DNA of 17,500 bases from CAYXZQ01 sp964469935 (GCA_964469935.1 CAYXZQ010000038.1:1-17500), one strand, 5' to 3'. Positions 1 to 7,464 are shown, counted from the first letter of the stretch. Notes: generated from the sequence alone by a model not told the origin. Numbers and translations: made by a program.

Positions 1-483
1 CTTGACGATTGGCGCGAGGCAGTTCGTGGTGCATGATGCGTTGGAGACAATGTGATGGCTGTCCTTGTCATATTCATGCTCATTGACGCCTTTGACGAGC
101 GTTATGTCCGGCTCTTTTGCCGGTGCGCTTATGAGGACCTTCCCCGCTCCTGCGGCAAGATGCTTGGTTGCGCCTTCCCTGTCCCTGAAGAAGCCCGTGC
201 TCTCGACCACGACATCGATTCGGAGGTCTTTCCAGGGAAGCTTCTGCGGGTCCCTCTCTGCAAACACCTTGATCTCCTTGCCGTCGACGACAAGGGCGCT
301 GTCTGTGAACCCAACGTCACCTTTGAAATGCCCGTGGACAGAGTCGTATTTCAGCAGATGGGCAAGGGTCTTTGTGTCGGTAAGGTCGTTGAACGCGACC
401 CACTCGATTTCAGGGTCGTTGTGCCCTGCCTGGAACACCTGCCTTCCTATCCTCCCGAAACCATTTATAGCTGCGCGAATCAT
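1..483 (-). CDS. gap: Glyceraldehyde-3-phosphate dehydrogenase, class I (3' end beyond window)
   Basis: Oxidative phosphorylation of glyceraldehyde 3-phosphate to 1,3-bisphosphoglycerate (or the reverse in gluconeogenesis), cytosolic. Translating the minus strand from the ATG at 481-483 gives 161 residues before the window edge. The Rossmann motif NGFGRIGR is at residues 7-14, Asp33 follows in FNDL (the position that contacts the NAD ribose in this family), and the active-site motif SNASCTTNCLAP is near residue 150 with catalytic Cys151. These are hallmarks of the bacterial/eukaryotic class I enzyme, not of the class II GAPDH usual in archaea. GGTG lies 5 bases before the ATG and a TATA-like TTTATAAA about 35 bases upstream, so the start is well supported. 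Only the N-terminal NAD domain and the start of the catalytic domain are in view. The antisense open frames over it are shadows. Confidence 0.95.
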   Translation of the reverse strand, partial: MIRAAINGFGRIGRQVFQAGHNDPEIEWVAFNDLTDTKTLAHLLKYDSVHGHFKGDVGFTDSALVVDGKEIKVFAERDPQKLPWKDLRIDVVVESTGFFRDREGATKHLAAGAGKVLISAPAKEPDITLVKGVNEHEYDKDSHHIVSNASCTTNCLAPIVK

Positions 484-514
484 GATATCACCAGCTATGG
501 CTAATGCAGATTAG

Positions 515-522
515 TTTATAAA
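515..522 (-). promoter_or_regulatory. TATA-like box of the GAPDH gene
   Basis: TTTATAAA on the minus strand, centred about 35 bases before the ATG at 483. That predicts a transcript start near 492, just ahead of the GGTGAT ribosome-binding site at 487-492. It lies in the 70-base gap after the DAHP synthase stop, so GAPDH probably has its own promoter. Confidence 0.55.
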
Positions 523-553
523 GATTTGTCACTATTCCAGGGTTCTGCCAACT

Positions 554-1627
554 TCACATAAGCTTCGAATGCAGCTCAGCGACCTTCATCACAAGCCTTT
601 CGTACTTGTCCCATCCGAGGCATGGGTCTGTCCATGACAGGCCTGGCGTGTAAGGCACCTGCCCGGGACTGCCCTCATGTTTGCCGTCATGGAGGTAAGC
701 CTCTATCATCAGACCCTTTACCATCTTCCCTATCTCTTCATACCTGTTTCTGTTGCACATTATCTCAAGAGCGATGTCAGGCTGCTCATACCATCTTTTG
801 CCGCTCTGGGAATGGTTGGTGTCGATAATCAGGGCCGGATTCTTCAGTGAGCCTTTCTCATGGTTCCTGTAGGAGTTGATGATCCTCACCAGATTCTCCC
901 TGTGGTAATTGGGATGGTTCTCTCCGAAGAGATCCTCCCATCCCCTCAAGATCCCGTGTGCAAGAGGGTTCCCATCTGAATGAATCTCCTTTCCCCTGAG
1001 GGTGAAATCCTGGGGCGACTGTGCCGCCTCGATGGCATTGAGCATGACGCTGATGTTTCCAGACAGCGGATTCTTCATCCCGGTGCCTACTTTGAGGTCG
1101 CTTGCAGCCTCCCTGTGGAGCTGGCCGCCCGTGGTCCTTGCGCCGACAGCATGATAGCAAAGGGCATCCCTTACGTAGAACATGTTCTCCGGGTTGAGCA
1201 TCTCGTCTGCAGAGCCGAGCTTATAGTCAAGAGCCTTCAGGTGCATCTGCCTGGACAACATTATGCCCTGATCCAGGTCAGCAGGCTGTCCTGGCTTCGG
1301 ATGTATCATCGCTCCCTTGTAGCCCTTGCCCGTGGTCCTGGGCTTTCCAGTGTAGACCCTTGGTACGAGCACAATGACATGCTCGACCTTTTCCTGGAGC
1401 CTTGCGGATCTATCCAGGAATATTTCTAATGGATTCAGGTCATCTGCTGAACAAGGTCCGCCGATTACGAGGAACTCCAGACTGTCTTCTGTCAGGACAG
1501 CTTCTATCTGAGCGGTCCGCAGGTCGAATGTCCTTTTCTGCTCTTTTGTAAGGGGCATTACCTCCCTGACCAATCTTCCAGGGGTTATCATATCAGGCAA
1601 ATCATCGAAATCAATATAATCTGTCAT
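554..1627 (-). CDS. aroG: 3-deoxy-7-phosphoheptulonate (DAHP) synthase, AroG/F/H type
   Basis: First step of the shikimate pathway: PEP plus erythrose 4-phosphate gives DAHP. At 357 residues it matches the roughly 350-residue class I-alpha enzymes of bacteria and fungi. Visible motifs are GGPCSADD (Cys59), RVYTGKPRTTGKGYKG (90-105, PEP/E4P binding), VGARTTGGQLHREAAS (161-176), DTNHSQSGK (His272), MIEAYLHDG (Glu309) and SWTDPCLGW (Asp334). Cys59, His272, Glu309 and Asp334 correspond to the metal-binding set of E. coli AroG. The N-terminal extension that carries feedback sites in AroG is present at about 45 residues, but I cannot tell which amino acid, if any, inhibits it. The ATG is preceded by GGAGG with 7-base spacing. 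PEP synthase, which makes one substrate, is three genes upstream. Archaea more often use class I-beta enzymes or a route that avoids DAHP, so transfer from bacteria is plausible. Confidence 0.93.
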   Translation of the reverse strand: MTDYIDFDDLPDMITPGRLVREVMPLTKEQKRTFDLRTAQIEAVLTEDSLEFLVIGGPCSADDLNPLEIFLDRSARLQEKVEHVIVLVPRVYTGKPRTTGKGYKGAMIHPKPGQPADLDQGIMLSRQMHLKALDYKLGSADEMLNPENMFYVRDALCYHAVGARTTGGQLHREAASDLKVGTGMKNPLSGNISVMLNAIEAAQSPQDFTLRGKEIHSDGNPLAHGILRGWEDLFGENHPNYHRENLVRIINSYRNHEKGSLKNPALIIDTNHSQSGKRWYEQPDIALEIMCNRNRYEEIGKMVKGLMIEAYLHDGKHEGSPGQVPYTPGLSWTDPCLGWDKYERLVMKVAELHSKLM

Positions 1628-1634
1628 TTTCCTT

Positions 1635-1639
1635 CCTCC
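1635..1639 (-). promoter_or_regulatory. Strong ribosome-binding site of DAHP synthase
   Basis: GGAGG on the minus strand, 7 bases before the ATG at 1627, followed by a second purine run GGAAGG. This is one of the few strong Shine-Dalgarno sites here; most neighbours look leaderless. The promoter is less clear; an A/T-rich stretch at 1649-1660 and another at 1699-1711 are candidates. Confidence 0.6.
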
Positions 1640-1751
1640 AAGTTCATTTGTTTATTCTACACTCTAGCCCGGATGAGAGGGACCCAGAAGACACGGATTT
1701 ACTTTGTAATGGAGATGCGATGAAGCAAACCCGGCCGATGAGTCCCGGATT

Positions 1752-1818
1752 CACCAAAAATAATAATAATAGAAGCTAGAGCTATAGCTGGCAGAATAAT
1801 CTGTTTTTATGCTGCCAG
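1752..1818 (-). terminator. Possible terminator after the HAD-like gene
   Basis: Downstream of the HAD stop on the minus strand are an inverted repeat (CTGGCAG 1788-1794 and CTGCCAG 1812-1818, 17-base loop) and then a T-rich run (ATTATTATTATTTTTGG across 1754-1770). Archaeal termination mainly follows T-runs, so the T-rich stretch is the more telling part. It separates the HAD transcript from the DAHP synthase gene. The rest of the 244-base gap (1628-1871) shows no gene. Confidence 0.4.
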
Positions 1819-1871
1819 TTCTTTTCATCCTCCTAGTCATTCAGGAACTTATACTTAAAGCTTTCGGTTTT

Positions 1872-2480
1872 CTACTGGCTGATGATGATTCCGCGCTTCT
1901 CAAGGTCCTTTTTCAGCTGTCCCGCGCCGGTGAACCTTATGGTGTTCATTATCCCTGCCTCCTCAGCTGCCCTCAGATATGCCTCTGTGTCGTCTATGAA
2001 TATGCATTCCCCCGGCTTAAGGCCCTCTCTTTGAAGAACTCGTCTGTATATCTCCGGCTCAGTCTTCTCCATTCCTTCGAAACACGTTGCATAGATGCTG
2101 TCAAAAAGCCTGTCAAGCCTGAACTTCTCGAGTTTGATTGCCAAAAAGTCTTTCCCGTCGCCTGCGAGAAGCACGAGCCTGTAGTTTTTCCTGAGCATCC
2201 TGAGCAACTCCTCCATTCCAGGGACAGGCAGGATCTCCTTCTTGAATAGGTGCTTTGCAATCGGCAGGAGGTCCAGGCCCAGGCCGAGCTCACTTAGCAC
2301 CCTGGTGAAATATTCATCTATCCCTATCTTCCCTATGTTATGCTCAGGATGGTATCTTCTTGCCATATCCCAGAACTCATCCCTTCCTATCCCGAGCATG
2401 TCCCTGTACTCGTTGTCGATCCTCGATTCCTTGTAGGACACTATCACGTGATTGAGGTCGAATATCAATGCCTTCGTCAT
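1872..2480 (-). CDS. HAD-superfamily (subfamily IA-like) hydrolase with altered catalytic motifs
   Basis: 202 residues with the HAD fold layout: motif I FDLNHVIV (Asp8), a helical cap at about 20-85, motif II in RLVLLAGDG (101-109), motif III Lys139 in EKTEPEIY, and motif IV FIDDTEAYLRAAEEAGI (Asp163, Asp164). The nucleophile Asp8, the lysine and the acidic pair are intact. The second Asp of the usual DxD motif is Asn10, and the Ser/Thr of motif II is Ala106. In known phosphatases these residues are the general acid/base and a phosphate contact, so activity may be weak, different or lost. The ATG at 2480 has AGGTG upstream with 7-base spacing. Only 39 bases separate it from the dus stop, so the two are probably cotranscribed. 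The substrate is not predictable. Confidence 0.8.
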   Translation of the reverse strand: MTKALIFDLNHVIVSYKESRIDNEYRDMLGIGRDEFWDMARRYHPEHNIGKIGIDEYFTRVLSELGLGLDLLPIAKHLFKKEILPVPGMEELLRMLRKNYRLVLLAGDGKDFLAIKLEKFRLDRLFDSIYATCFEGMEKTEPEIYRRVLQREGLKPGECIFIDDTEAYLRAAEEAGIMNTIRFTGAGQLKKDLEKRGIIISQ

Positions 2481-2519
2481 GCTGCTACACCTTTACGCTG
2501 CTTCATGTAACCTGCATTA

Positions 2520-3464
2520 TTATTTAAACATTGCTCTTATGCTTTCAACATCGGAGAGCTGAGAGATTTTCCTCCTCGCCCCAGGACCCAGCCCGGCCCT
2601 CTTTGCAAACCAGAGCGCGTGAGTCCTGAGCTCGTTGAATGACTTGTTCCTGTCGAATCTTTTATAATACTCGAGAAATCTGAAAAATGACTCCTTGGGG
2701 TCAGGGATTTCTGTCTTTCCGATGCCAAGCTTCCTTTTGCACCTTGCAAAGAACCAGGGGTCGCCCATGGCCCTCCTCCCAATCATCACGAAATCACAGC
2801 CTGTCCTTTCAAGCATCTCCTTTGCACGACCCGAGTTCCTGACATCGCCGTTGCCGATGAGGGGGATAGAAAGCTTCTCCTTTATGTGCCTGAGTATCTC
2901 CCAGTTTGCCTTCCCGCCGAACTTCTGGACGACAGTTCTTCCGTGGACGCTCACAGCAGCGACGCCCAGGCTCTGGAGCTTCTGGGAGACGCTTACGCCA
3001 TTGATGCCCTGGCTGTCCCATCCGATGCGTATCTTTGCCGAGACAGGAGTCCTTATCCCTTCTACCATCGGCCTGACAAGCCCACCTATCTTTTCAGGAT
3101 GCCTTGCATAGTACCCCCCGCACTTCGCCTCTATCATGTTCCTGTCAGGGCATGCGAGGTTGATGTCGATCATATCAGCGACACCTTCGAAGAGCCCAGC
3201 GGATTCTATCATCTTTTCAGGGTCATTGCCTATGAGCTGGAGGGAGACAGGCCTCTCCTCAGGCACGATGCCCACGAAATCAAGCACAGCCTTCCTGCCC
3301 TCCTCGTGAAGCTTGTGGGTGATGAAATCACAGTGGTACATCTGGGTGAAGACCATCCCTGCGCCCGCCTCCCTGCACATTACACGGAATGCAGTGCAGT
3401 TGACGCCTGCCATCGGCGCGAGGATCAGCGGACATTCTATCCTGATATCTCCTATTTTCGGCAT
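2520..3464 (-). CDS. dus: tRNA-dihydrouridine synthase
   Basis: Flavin-dependent reduction of uridine to dihydrouridine in tRNA. The 314 residues fit the Dus family TIM barrel: LAPMAGVNCTAFRVM (15-29, FMN phosphate side), DINLACPDRNM (100-110, catalytic Cys105), KIRIGW (144-149), VHGRTVVQKFGGKANW (173-188, His174), IGNGDV (203-208) and MIGRRAMGDPWFF (227-239). The C-terminal helical domain that binds tRNA runs from about 245. The segment after Cys105 reads EAKCGGYYARHPEKI where many Dus proteins have a GxGA-type loop, a mild divergence. A TATA-like box 26 bases ahead of the ATG suggests a leaderless message. The HAD-like gene follows after 39 bases. Which uridine is modified cannot be told from sequence. 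Confidence 0.93.
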   Translation of the reverse strand: MPKIGDIRIECPLILAPMAGVNCTAFRVMCREAGAGMVFTQMYHCDFITHKLHEEGRKAVLDFVGIVPEERPVSLQLIGNDPEKMIESAGLFEGVADMIDINLACPDRNMIEAKCGGYYARHPEKIGGLVRPMVEGIRTPVSAKIRIGWDSQGINGVSVSQKLQSLGVAAVSVHGRTVVQKFGGKANWEILRHIKEKLSIPLIGNGDVRNSGRAKEMLERTGCDFVMIGRRAMGDPWFFARCKRKLGIGKTEIPDPKESFFRFLEYYKRFDRNKSFNELRTHALWFAKRAGLGPGARRKISQLSDVESIRAMFK

Positions 3465-3487
3465 AAATATTCAAGAAAAAGAGGAAA

Positions 3488-3495
3488 TATAAAAA
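3488..3495 (-). promoter_or_regulatory. TATA-like box of dus
   Basis: Minus-strand TTTTTATA, centred about 27 bases before the ATG at 3464, in the 32-base gap after the PEP synthase stop. The spacing predicts transcription starting at or next to the A of the start codon. Confidence 0.55.
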
Positions 3496-3496
3496 C

Positions 3497-5920
3497 CTAT
3501 TCAGGGCTCATGCCTAGCTTCTTCTCGAGATCTGCTATGGCAAGCGTGGTCTTGATGACAGTATCAGGATTCAGGCTCATCGTCTGTATCCCACACTGGA
3601 CCACGAATTCGGCGAACTCGACATAGTCAGAGGGTGCCTGGCCGCATATGCCTATGTACTTGCCCTTCCTGTTCGCGACCTCGATCACCTGCTTGACAAG
3701 CCTCTTGACAGCCTCGTTCCTCTCGTCATAGACGTGCGCCACCAGCTCAGAGTCCCTGTCCACACCCAGGGTCAGCTGGGTGAGGTCGTTCGTGCCTATC
3801 GAGAACCCGTCAAAGACCTCAAGGAACTCATCAGCGAGTATGACGTTCGACGGTATCTCGCACATGCCTATCACCTGGAGTCCGTTCTCGCCCTGTCTCA
3901 GGCCGAAATCAGCCATGGTCCCGATTACCTTTCTCGCCTCTTCCACTGTCCTCGGGAAGGGTATCATGACCTGGACATTAGTCAGGCCGAAGTCGTTCCT
4001 TGCCTTTAGCATGGCCCTGCACTCGAGGCCGAAAGCATCCTTGTAGTCCTCGCTGTAGTACCTGCTCGCCCCCCTCCAGCCGATCATCGGGTTGTCCTCC
4101 TTTGGCTCGAAGAGGTCGCCTCCTATGAGGTTCGCATACTCATTGCTCTTGAAGTCTGAGAGCCTGACAATCACCTTCTTGGGATAGAACCCGGCCCCGA
4201 TAAGGCCGATGCCTTCAGCAAGCTTGTCGACGAAGAAATCCGTCTTGTTCTCGTAACCGTAGGTGAGCTCCTCAATCTTCCTTTTCACCGCTTCGTCCTT
4301 TATGTCCTTGAAGCCCAGGAGCGCCTTGGGGTGGATCTTGATCCATGAGTTTATTATGAACTCCTCCCTTGCAAGCCCCACTCCCTCGTTCGGTATGAAG
4401 CTCTGCTCGAACGCCTGCTCAGGCGAGCCTATGTTCATCATTATCTTCGTCTTTGTCCTGGGCATGGACGAGAGGTCTGTCTCGATTATCTCGAAATCCA
4501 CCTTGCCGTCATAGACATAGCCCTCGGCCCCCTGTGAGCAGTCTATTGTCACCTCTTTTCCCGACTGTATCTTCTCAGTGCCGTCGAGCGTGCCGACCAC
4601 GCAGGGGATCCCAAGCTCCCTCGAGATTATCGCCGCATGGCATGTCCTCCCTCCCCTGTTCGTGACTATTGCCGATGCTATCTTCATGATCGGCTCCCAG
4701 TCAGGGTCTGTCATCTCGGTTATCAGCACCTGGCCTTTCTTGAAATTATTCATGTCATGGACATCGCGAAGCACGTTCGCCTCGCCCTGGCCGATCCTCT
4801 CGCCGACAGACTTGCCTGCGATTATCACCTCGCCCTTGCCCCTCAGCTCGTATTTCTTGAGCTTTGTCGCGTCTTTCTGGCTGTGGACAGTCTCCGGCCT
4901 TGCCTGGACGATGAATAGCTGTCCGGTGAGCCCGTCCTTGGCCCACTCCATGTCCATGGGCTTGAACTTTCCTGCCTTCTCAGAGTAATGGTCCTCGATG
5001 ATCGCTGCCCAGCTTGCCAAGGTCAGGACGTCGTCATCGCCTATGCAGAACCTCTTTCGGTCCTGGGGACTCACATTGACGTTCTTTGTAGGTGCATTTC
5101 CGTCGAAATTGTATATGAGCTTCTTGGTCTTCGAGCCTATGGTCCTCGATATTATCGGCCTGTGGCCTGTCTTCAGGGTCGGCTTGAAAACGTAGAACTC
5201 GTCAGGGTTGACAGCTCCCTGGACAATGTTCTCGCCGAGGCCGTAGCTTGCCGTCACGAAAATGGCATCCTTGAAGCCCGATTCAGTGTCTATCGAGAAC
5301 ATGACCCCTGAGCAGGCCTGGTCGCTTCTCACCATCTTCTGGATGCCGATAGAGAGGCCGATTGAGAAATGGTCGAATCCCTTGTCGACCCTGTAGCTTA
5401 TCGCCCTGTTCGTGAAGAGCGATGCAAAGCACTTCTTGCAGGCATCTATGAGCGCGTGGGGTCCTGTTATGTTGAGGTACGTCTCCTGCTGGCCTGCAAA
5501 GCTCGCATCAGGCAGGTCCTCGGCTGTCGCACTGCTCCTGACAGCGACATCGATGTCCTTGCCGTTATTGTACTGGCTGCACAGTTTATGGTAGGATTCG
5601 ACTATCTTCTCCTTGAGCTCCTCGGGCATCTGCGCCTCGAGGATGATCTTTCTCACCTTGTGGCCGCGCTCTGCGAGGTTCTTCATGTCCCGGGTGTCAA
5701 GGTCGCTGAGGGTCTCCTTTATCCTGTCCCTGATGCCTGCCTTGTCCAGGAGATAGTAGTACGCATAAGCAGTGACGGCAAACCCGTTCGGGATGCTCAC
5801 GCCTTTCTGCGTCAGGTTCCTGTACATCTCGCCGAGAGATGCGTTCTTGCCCCCTACCAGAGGGACATCCTCGATGCCCAGCTGGTCAAACCATAGAATG
5901 AATTCGTTTTTCTTGTCCAC
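3497..5920 (-). CDS. ppsA: Phosphoenolpyruvate synthase (pyruvate, water dikinase)
   Basis: Converts pyruvate, ATP and water to PEP, AMP and phosphate; the gluconeogenic entry step in many archaea. At 807 residues it is close to E. coli PpsA (792). The N-terminal ATP-grasp domain shows GGKNASLGEM (23-32) and RSSATAEDLPDASFAGQQ (128-145). The swivelling domain carries GGRTCHAAIISRELGIP (423-439) with phospho-accepting His428. The C-terminal PEP-binding TIM barrel has GTNDLTQLTLGVDRDS (709-724) and GICGQAPSD (757-765) with Cys759. All catalytic signatures are intact. Translation starts at GTG (5918-5920), the only start-type codon near the beginning of the conserved region, with GAGG about 9 bases upstream. 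It has a separate promoter and a 32-base gap to dus. PEP made here could feed DAHP synthase and the lower gluconeogenic path with GAPDH. Confidence 0.97.
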   Translation of the reverse strand: MDKKNEFILWFDQLGIEDVPLVGGKNASLGEMYRNLTQKGVSIPNGFAVTAYAYYYLLDKAGIRDRIKETLSDLDTRDMKNLAERGHKVRKIILEAQMPEELKEKIVESYHKLCSQYNNGKDIDVAVRSSATAEDLPDASFAGQQETYLNITGPHALIDACKKCFASLFTNRAISYRVDKGFDHFSIGLSIGIQKMVRSDQACSGVMFSIDTESGFKDAIFVTASYGLGENIVQGAVNPDEFYVFKPTLKTGHRPIISRTIGSKTKKLIYNFDGNAPTKNVNVSPQDRKRFCIGDDDVLTLASWAAIIEDHYSEKAGKFKPMDMEWAKDGLTGQLFIVQARPETVHSQKDATKLKKYELRGKGEVIIAGKSVGERIGQGEANVLRDVHDMNNFKKGQVLITEMTDPDWEPIMKIASAIVTNRGGRTCHAAIISRELGIPCVVGTLDGTEKIQSGKEVTIDCSQGAEGYVYDGKVDFEIIETDLSSMPRTKTKIMMNIGSPEQAFEQSFIPNEGVGLAREEFIINSWIKIHPKALLGFKDIKDEAVKRKIEELTYGYENKTDFFVDKLAEGIGLIGAGFYPKKVIVRLSDFKSNEYANLIGGDLFEPKEDNPMIGWRGASRYYSEDYKDAFGLECRAMLKARNDFGLTNVQVMIPFPRTVEEARKVIGTMADFGLRQGENGLQVIGMCEIPSNVILADEFLEVFDGFSIGTNDLTQLTLGVDRDSELVAHVYDERNEAVKRLVKQVIEVANRKGKYIGICGQAPSDYVEFAEFVVQCGIQTMSLNPDTVIKTTLAIADLEKKLGMSPE

Positions 5921-5933
5921 TTTATCTCGCCTC

Positions 5934-5977
5934 TTTTATATACTTTACTGACCTCTCTTGGTAATATAAATAATTTT
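5934..5977 (-). promoter_or_regulatory. Promoter region of PEP synthase, two TATA-like boxes
   Basis: Two minus-strand A/T boxes: TATATAAAA (5934-5942) and TTATTTATATT (5963-5973). The upstream one predicts a transcript starting near 5941, which would include the GAGG ribosome-binding site. The downstream one would start the RNA inside the coding region, so it fits the GTG start less well. Confidence 0.45.
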
Positions 5978-6002
5978 AGTATCATTGCAGAATGAAAAAA
6001 AT

Positions 6003-7076
6003 TCAGACCTTGACCATCATCCGCTTGGTCGACGGCTCTATCTGCCATAGGCTCTTCCTGGTACCCTTCTGCTTGCCTGCGAACAGGATGGCTTCCTTGT
6101 CCTTGAGACCTGCAAGGAGCCGGGATGCAGAGCTCATGGATACCTTCAGCCTCTTTGCCACCTGGCCTGTGGTCTTCGGGGATGATTTCATGTACCTGAG
6201 CACCTTTCTCTCGGCAGGGGTGAACCTGTTCTCGAACCTGTCAGGAGCGTCCCTCGTTATGCTGCTTATGACAGCCTTCCTGTCGTCCAGATGCGAGAAC
6301 CCCTCCACATAGACCTTGTCAAGTCCGAGTATCTCCCTTGCGCCGTGGTATGAGACTGTGTAGTTCTTCAGTAGCATAGGATTCTTGTCCCCGAACTTGC
6401 TGTGATGGAAATCGAATATCTCGTCAGCGTACTCGAGGAGCCTTCTCGGGTTGCCCCCGGAACACCTGACGATGAACGTGAGGGCGTCGTCGCTCAGCTT
6501 GTCTGCATAGTTGAGCTTCCTTCCCTTCCTGAGCCTCTTCGTTATTATCCCCTTGAGCTCGTCCTCGTCAAGGGTCCTTAGCTGGACTATCCGTGAGCCG
6601 AGCCTCTCCTTGAATGACGGGGTGATGTTTCTGAGATGCCTGCTTATCTGGGATATTATTATGGACCTGATCCTCTTGTCATTGGGGTTCTCCCACTTGG
6701 CCCTCGCTTCCAGGACGACATCCGGGTCAGTCGCCTGGAACTCGTCTATTATGAGCACCGGCTTTCTCCTCGGCGAATTGCGGAGCAGCAGCCTGTCGAA
6801 GAAACTTCTCTTGCTCCTCAGCTCTTCCTCGAGATTGAAGCTGTCCGGCAGGTCATGGGCGTCGAGATAGACGAAATTATGGCCCTTCATCTCCTTCTGC
6901 AGCTTCATGAGAAGGGATGTCTTGCCGGAGCCAGTGAGGCCGTTGAGAAAGCAGATCTCCTCTTTCTCTATGTGGTTCTTCAGGAGAGCCTCCTCCCTCT
7001 CAAGGCCTATCAGCGAGGTGTTCGGCCTCACGTCAAGGGGATTAGAACTGAACTTAAGTTTCTCATACCAGGTCAT
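6003..7076 (-). CDS. AAA+ ATPase with C-terminal winged helix (ORC/Cdc6- or ExeA-like)
   Basis: 357 residues from the ATG at 7076. Walker A GLTGSGKT is at 46-53, Walker B VLIIDEF at 107-113, a sensor-1-like strand SIIISQIS at 138-145 and a sensor-2-like SGGNPRRLLEYA at 206-217. Residues 283-345 look like a winged helix-turn-helix (FTPAERKVLRYM, then TGQVAKRLKVSMSSASRLLAGL). The N-terminus, with NPLDVRPN and IGLEREEALL, is typical of archaeal AAA proteins annotated simply as AAA family ATPase. The layout resembles Orc1/Cdc6, but I would not call it an initiator: no origin-like repeats flank it. An NTP-driven DNA-binding or regulatory role is the safe reading. The open frame runs 31 codons further upstream, but that part translates the TATA box and overlaps the zinc-ribbon gene, so 7076 is preferred. 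Confidence 0.85.
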   Translation of the reverse strand: MTWYEKLKFSSNPLDVRPNTSLIGLEREEALLKNHIEKEEICFLNGLTGSGKTSLLMKLQKEMKGHNFVYLDAHDLPDSFNLEEELRSKRSFFDRLLLRNSPRRKPVLIIDEFQATDPDVVLEARAKWENPNDKRIRSIIISQISRHLRNITPSFKERLGSRIVQLRTLDEDELKGIITKRLRKGRKLNYADKLSDDALTFIVRCSGGNPRRLLEYADEIFDFHHSKFGDKNPMLLKNYTVSYHGAREILGLDKVYVEGFSHLDDRKAVISSITRDAPDRFENRFTPAERKVLRYMKSSPKTTGQVAKRLKVSMSSASRLLAGLKDKEAILFAGKQKGTRKSLWQIEPSTKRMMVKV

Positions 7077-7103
7077 GGTAGTGCGTCCTGCGTTGGGAAA
7101 AAA

Positions 7104-7120
7104 ATATATATAAAAAAAAT
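7104..7120 (-). promoter_or_regulatory. TATA-like box of the AAA ATPase
   Basis: Minus-strand A/T tract containing TTTTATATATAT, centred about 30 bases before the ATG at 7076. It gives a leader of only a few bases and no Shine-Dalgarno site, and it is the main argument for the shorter protein. Confidence 0.6.
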
Positions 7121-7267
7121 TTATGCTTTTCCGAGTATCCTGAACACTTTGGTACCGCATGTCGGGCATTCGCCTTTCATTGCCTTCATGCCGTTCTTCA
7201 TGACAGTCTCAGTACCGTTCTTGATCTCAACCTGTTTTTTGCATTTCATGCATCTTCCCTGTGTCAT
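7121..7267 (-). CDS. DUF5679-type zinc-ribbon protein, 48 residues
   Basis: A tiny zinc ribbon of unknown function. Cys6 and Cys9 (RCMKC) and Cys34 and Cys37 (ECPTCG) form a CxxC-x24-CxxC metal site around a basic, methionine-rich stretch (ETVMKNGMKAMKG), the pattern I know from DUF5679 proteins of archaea and candidate-phylum bacteria. The start is fixed by AGGAGGT at 7275-7281, 7 bases before the ATG at 7265-7267. The frame stays open another 34 codons upstream to 7369, but that stretch contains the ribosome-binding site and carries no conserved-looking residues. It lies just upstream of the AAA ATPase, which has its own promoter in the 44-base gap. A nucleic-acid or protein-binding role is plausible but not shown. 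Confidence 0.85.
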   Translation of the reverse strand: MTQGRCMKCKKQVEIKNGTETVMKNGMKAMKGECPTCGTKVFRILGKA

Positions 7268-7274
7268 ATTATCG

Positions 7275-7281
7275 ACCTCCT
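7275..7281 (-). promoter_or_regulatory. Ribosome-binding site that decides the zinc-ribbon start
   Basis: AGGAGGT on the minus strand, 7 bases before the ATG at 7267. It is the strongest Shine-Dalgarno site in the window and shows that the longer reading frame is not the real gene. Confidence 0.75.
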
Positions 7282-7367
7282 GGTTTTTTCTTTTCGGGAA
7301 CCTTTCACTCCCCATCTCACTCAATTCTAACTGTATTTGAGCTATATTACAATTTTTCTCAATACTC

Positions 7368-7464
7368 ATATATAAAGCTTTTCGTGAAACCAGAAGATTC
7401 CAAGGATAAATTAGCTGTTTTAGCTACTTCAGGGTAAATAAGTGATGGGGATAGATTTTTATGG
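7368..7464. promoter_or_regulatory. Divergent promoter region (zinc ribbon / LigD-type phosphoesterase)
   Basis: Two TATA-like boxes face away from each other. On the minus strand, CTTTATATAT (7368-7377) would start the zinc-ribbon RNA near 7346 with a leader of about 75 bases. On the plus strand, ATTTTTATGG (7455-7464) is centred about 27 bases before the phosphoesterase ATG at 7487, fitting a leaderless message. A short perfect inverted repeat, TAGCT-GTTTT-AGCTA (7412-7426), lies between them and could be an operator, but it is too short to call. Confidence 0.45.

Noticed and set aside
1809..2249. Plus-strand open frame opposite the HAD-like gene
   Set aside because: The minus strand encodes a clear HAD fold over the same bases; this frame has no motif.
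2886..3626. Long plus-strand open frame (246 codons) opposite dus and the end of PEP synthase
   Set aside because: It is antisense to two well-supported genes, crosses their boundary and has no recognisable motif; high-GC codon bias creates such shadows.
5369..5896. Plus-strand open frame of 175 codons opposite PEP synthase
   Set aside because: Antisense shadow of the conserved ATP-grasp domain, no motif or promoter of its own.
7077..7169. 31-codon N-terminal extension of the AAA ATPase
   Set aside because: It translates through the TATA-like box and overlaps the zinc-ribbon gene by 49 bases; the residues are low complexity with no family similarity.
6636..7340. Plus-strand open frame of 234 codons opposite the AAA ATPase and zinc ribbon
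   Set aside because: It runs antisense across two genes and an intergenic TATA tract; no ribosome-binding site or family similarity.
7268..7369. 34-codon N-terminal extension of the zinc-ribbon protein
   Set aside because: It contains the AGGAGGT ribbon start site and lacks conserved-looking residues; the 48-residue form matches the usual DUF5679 size.
7412..7426. Short inverted repeat TAGCT-GTTTT-AGCTA as an operator or attenuator
   Set aside because: Five-base arms are expected by chance in this much sequence; kept only as a note in the divergent promoter entry.
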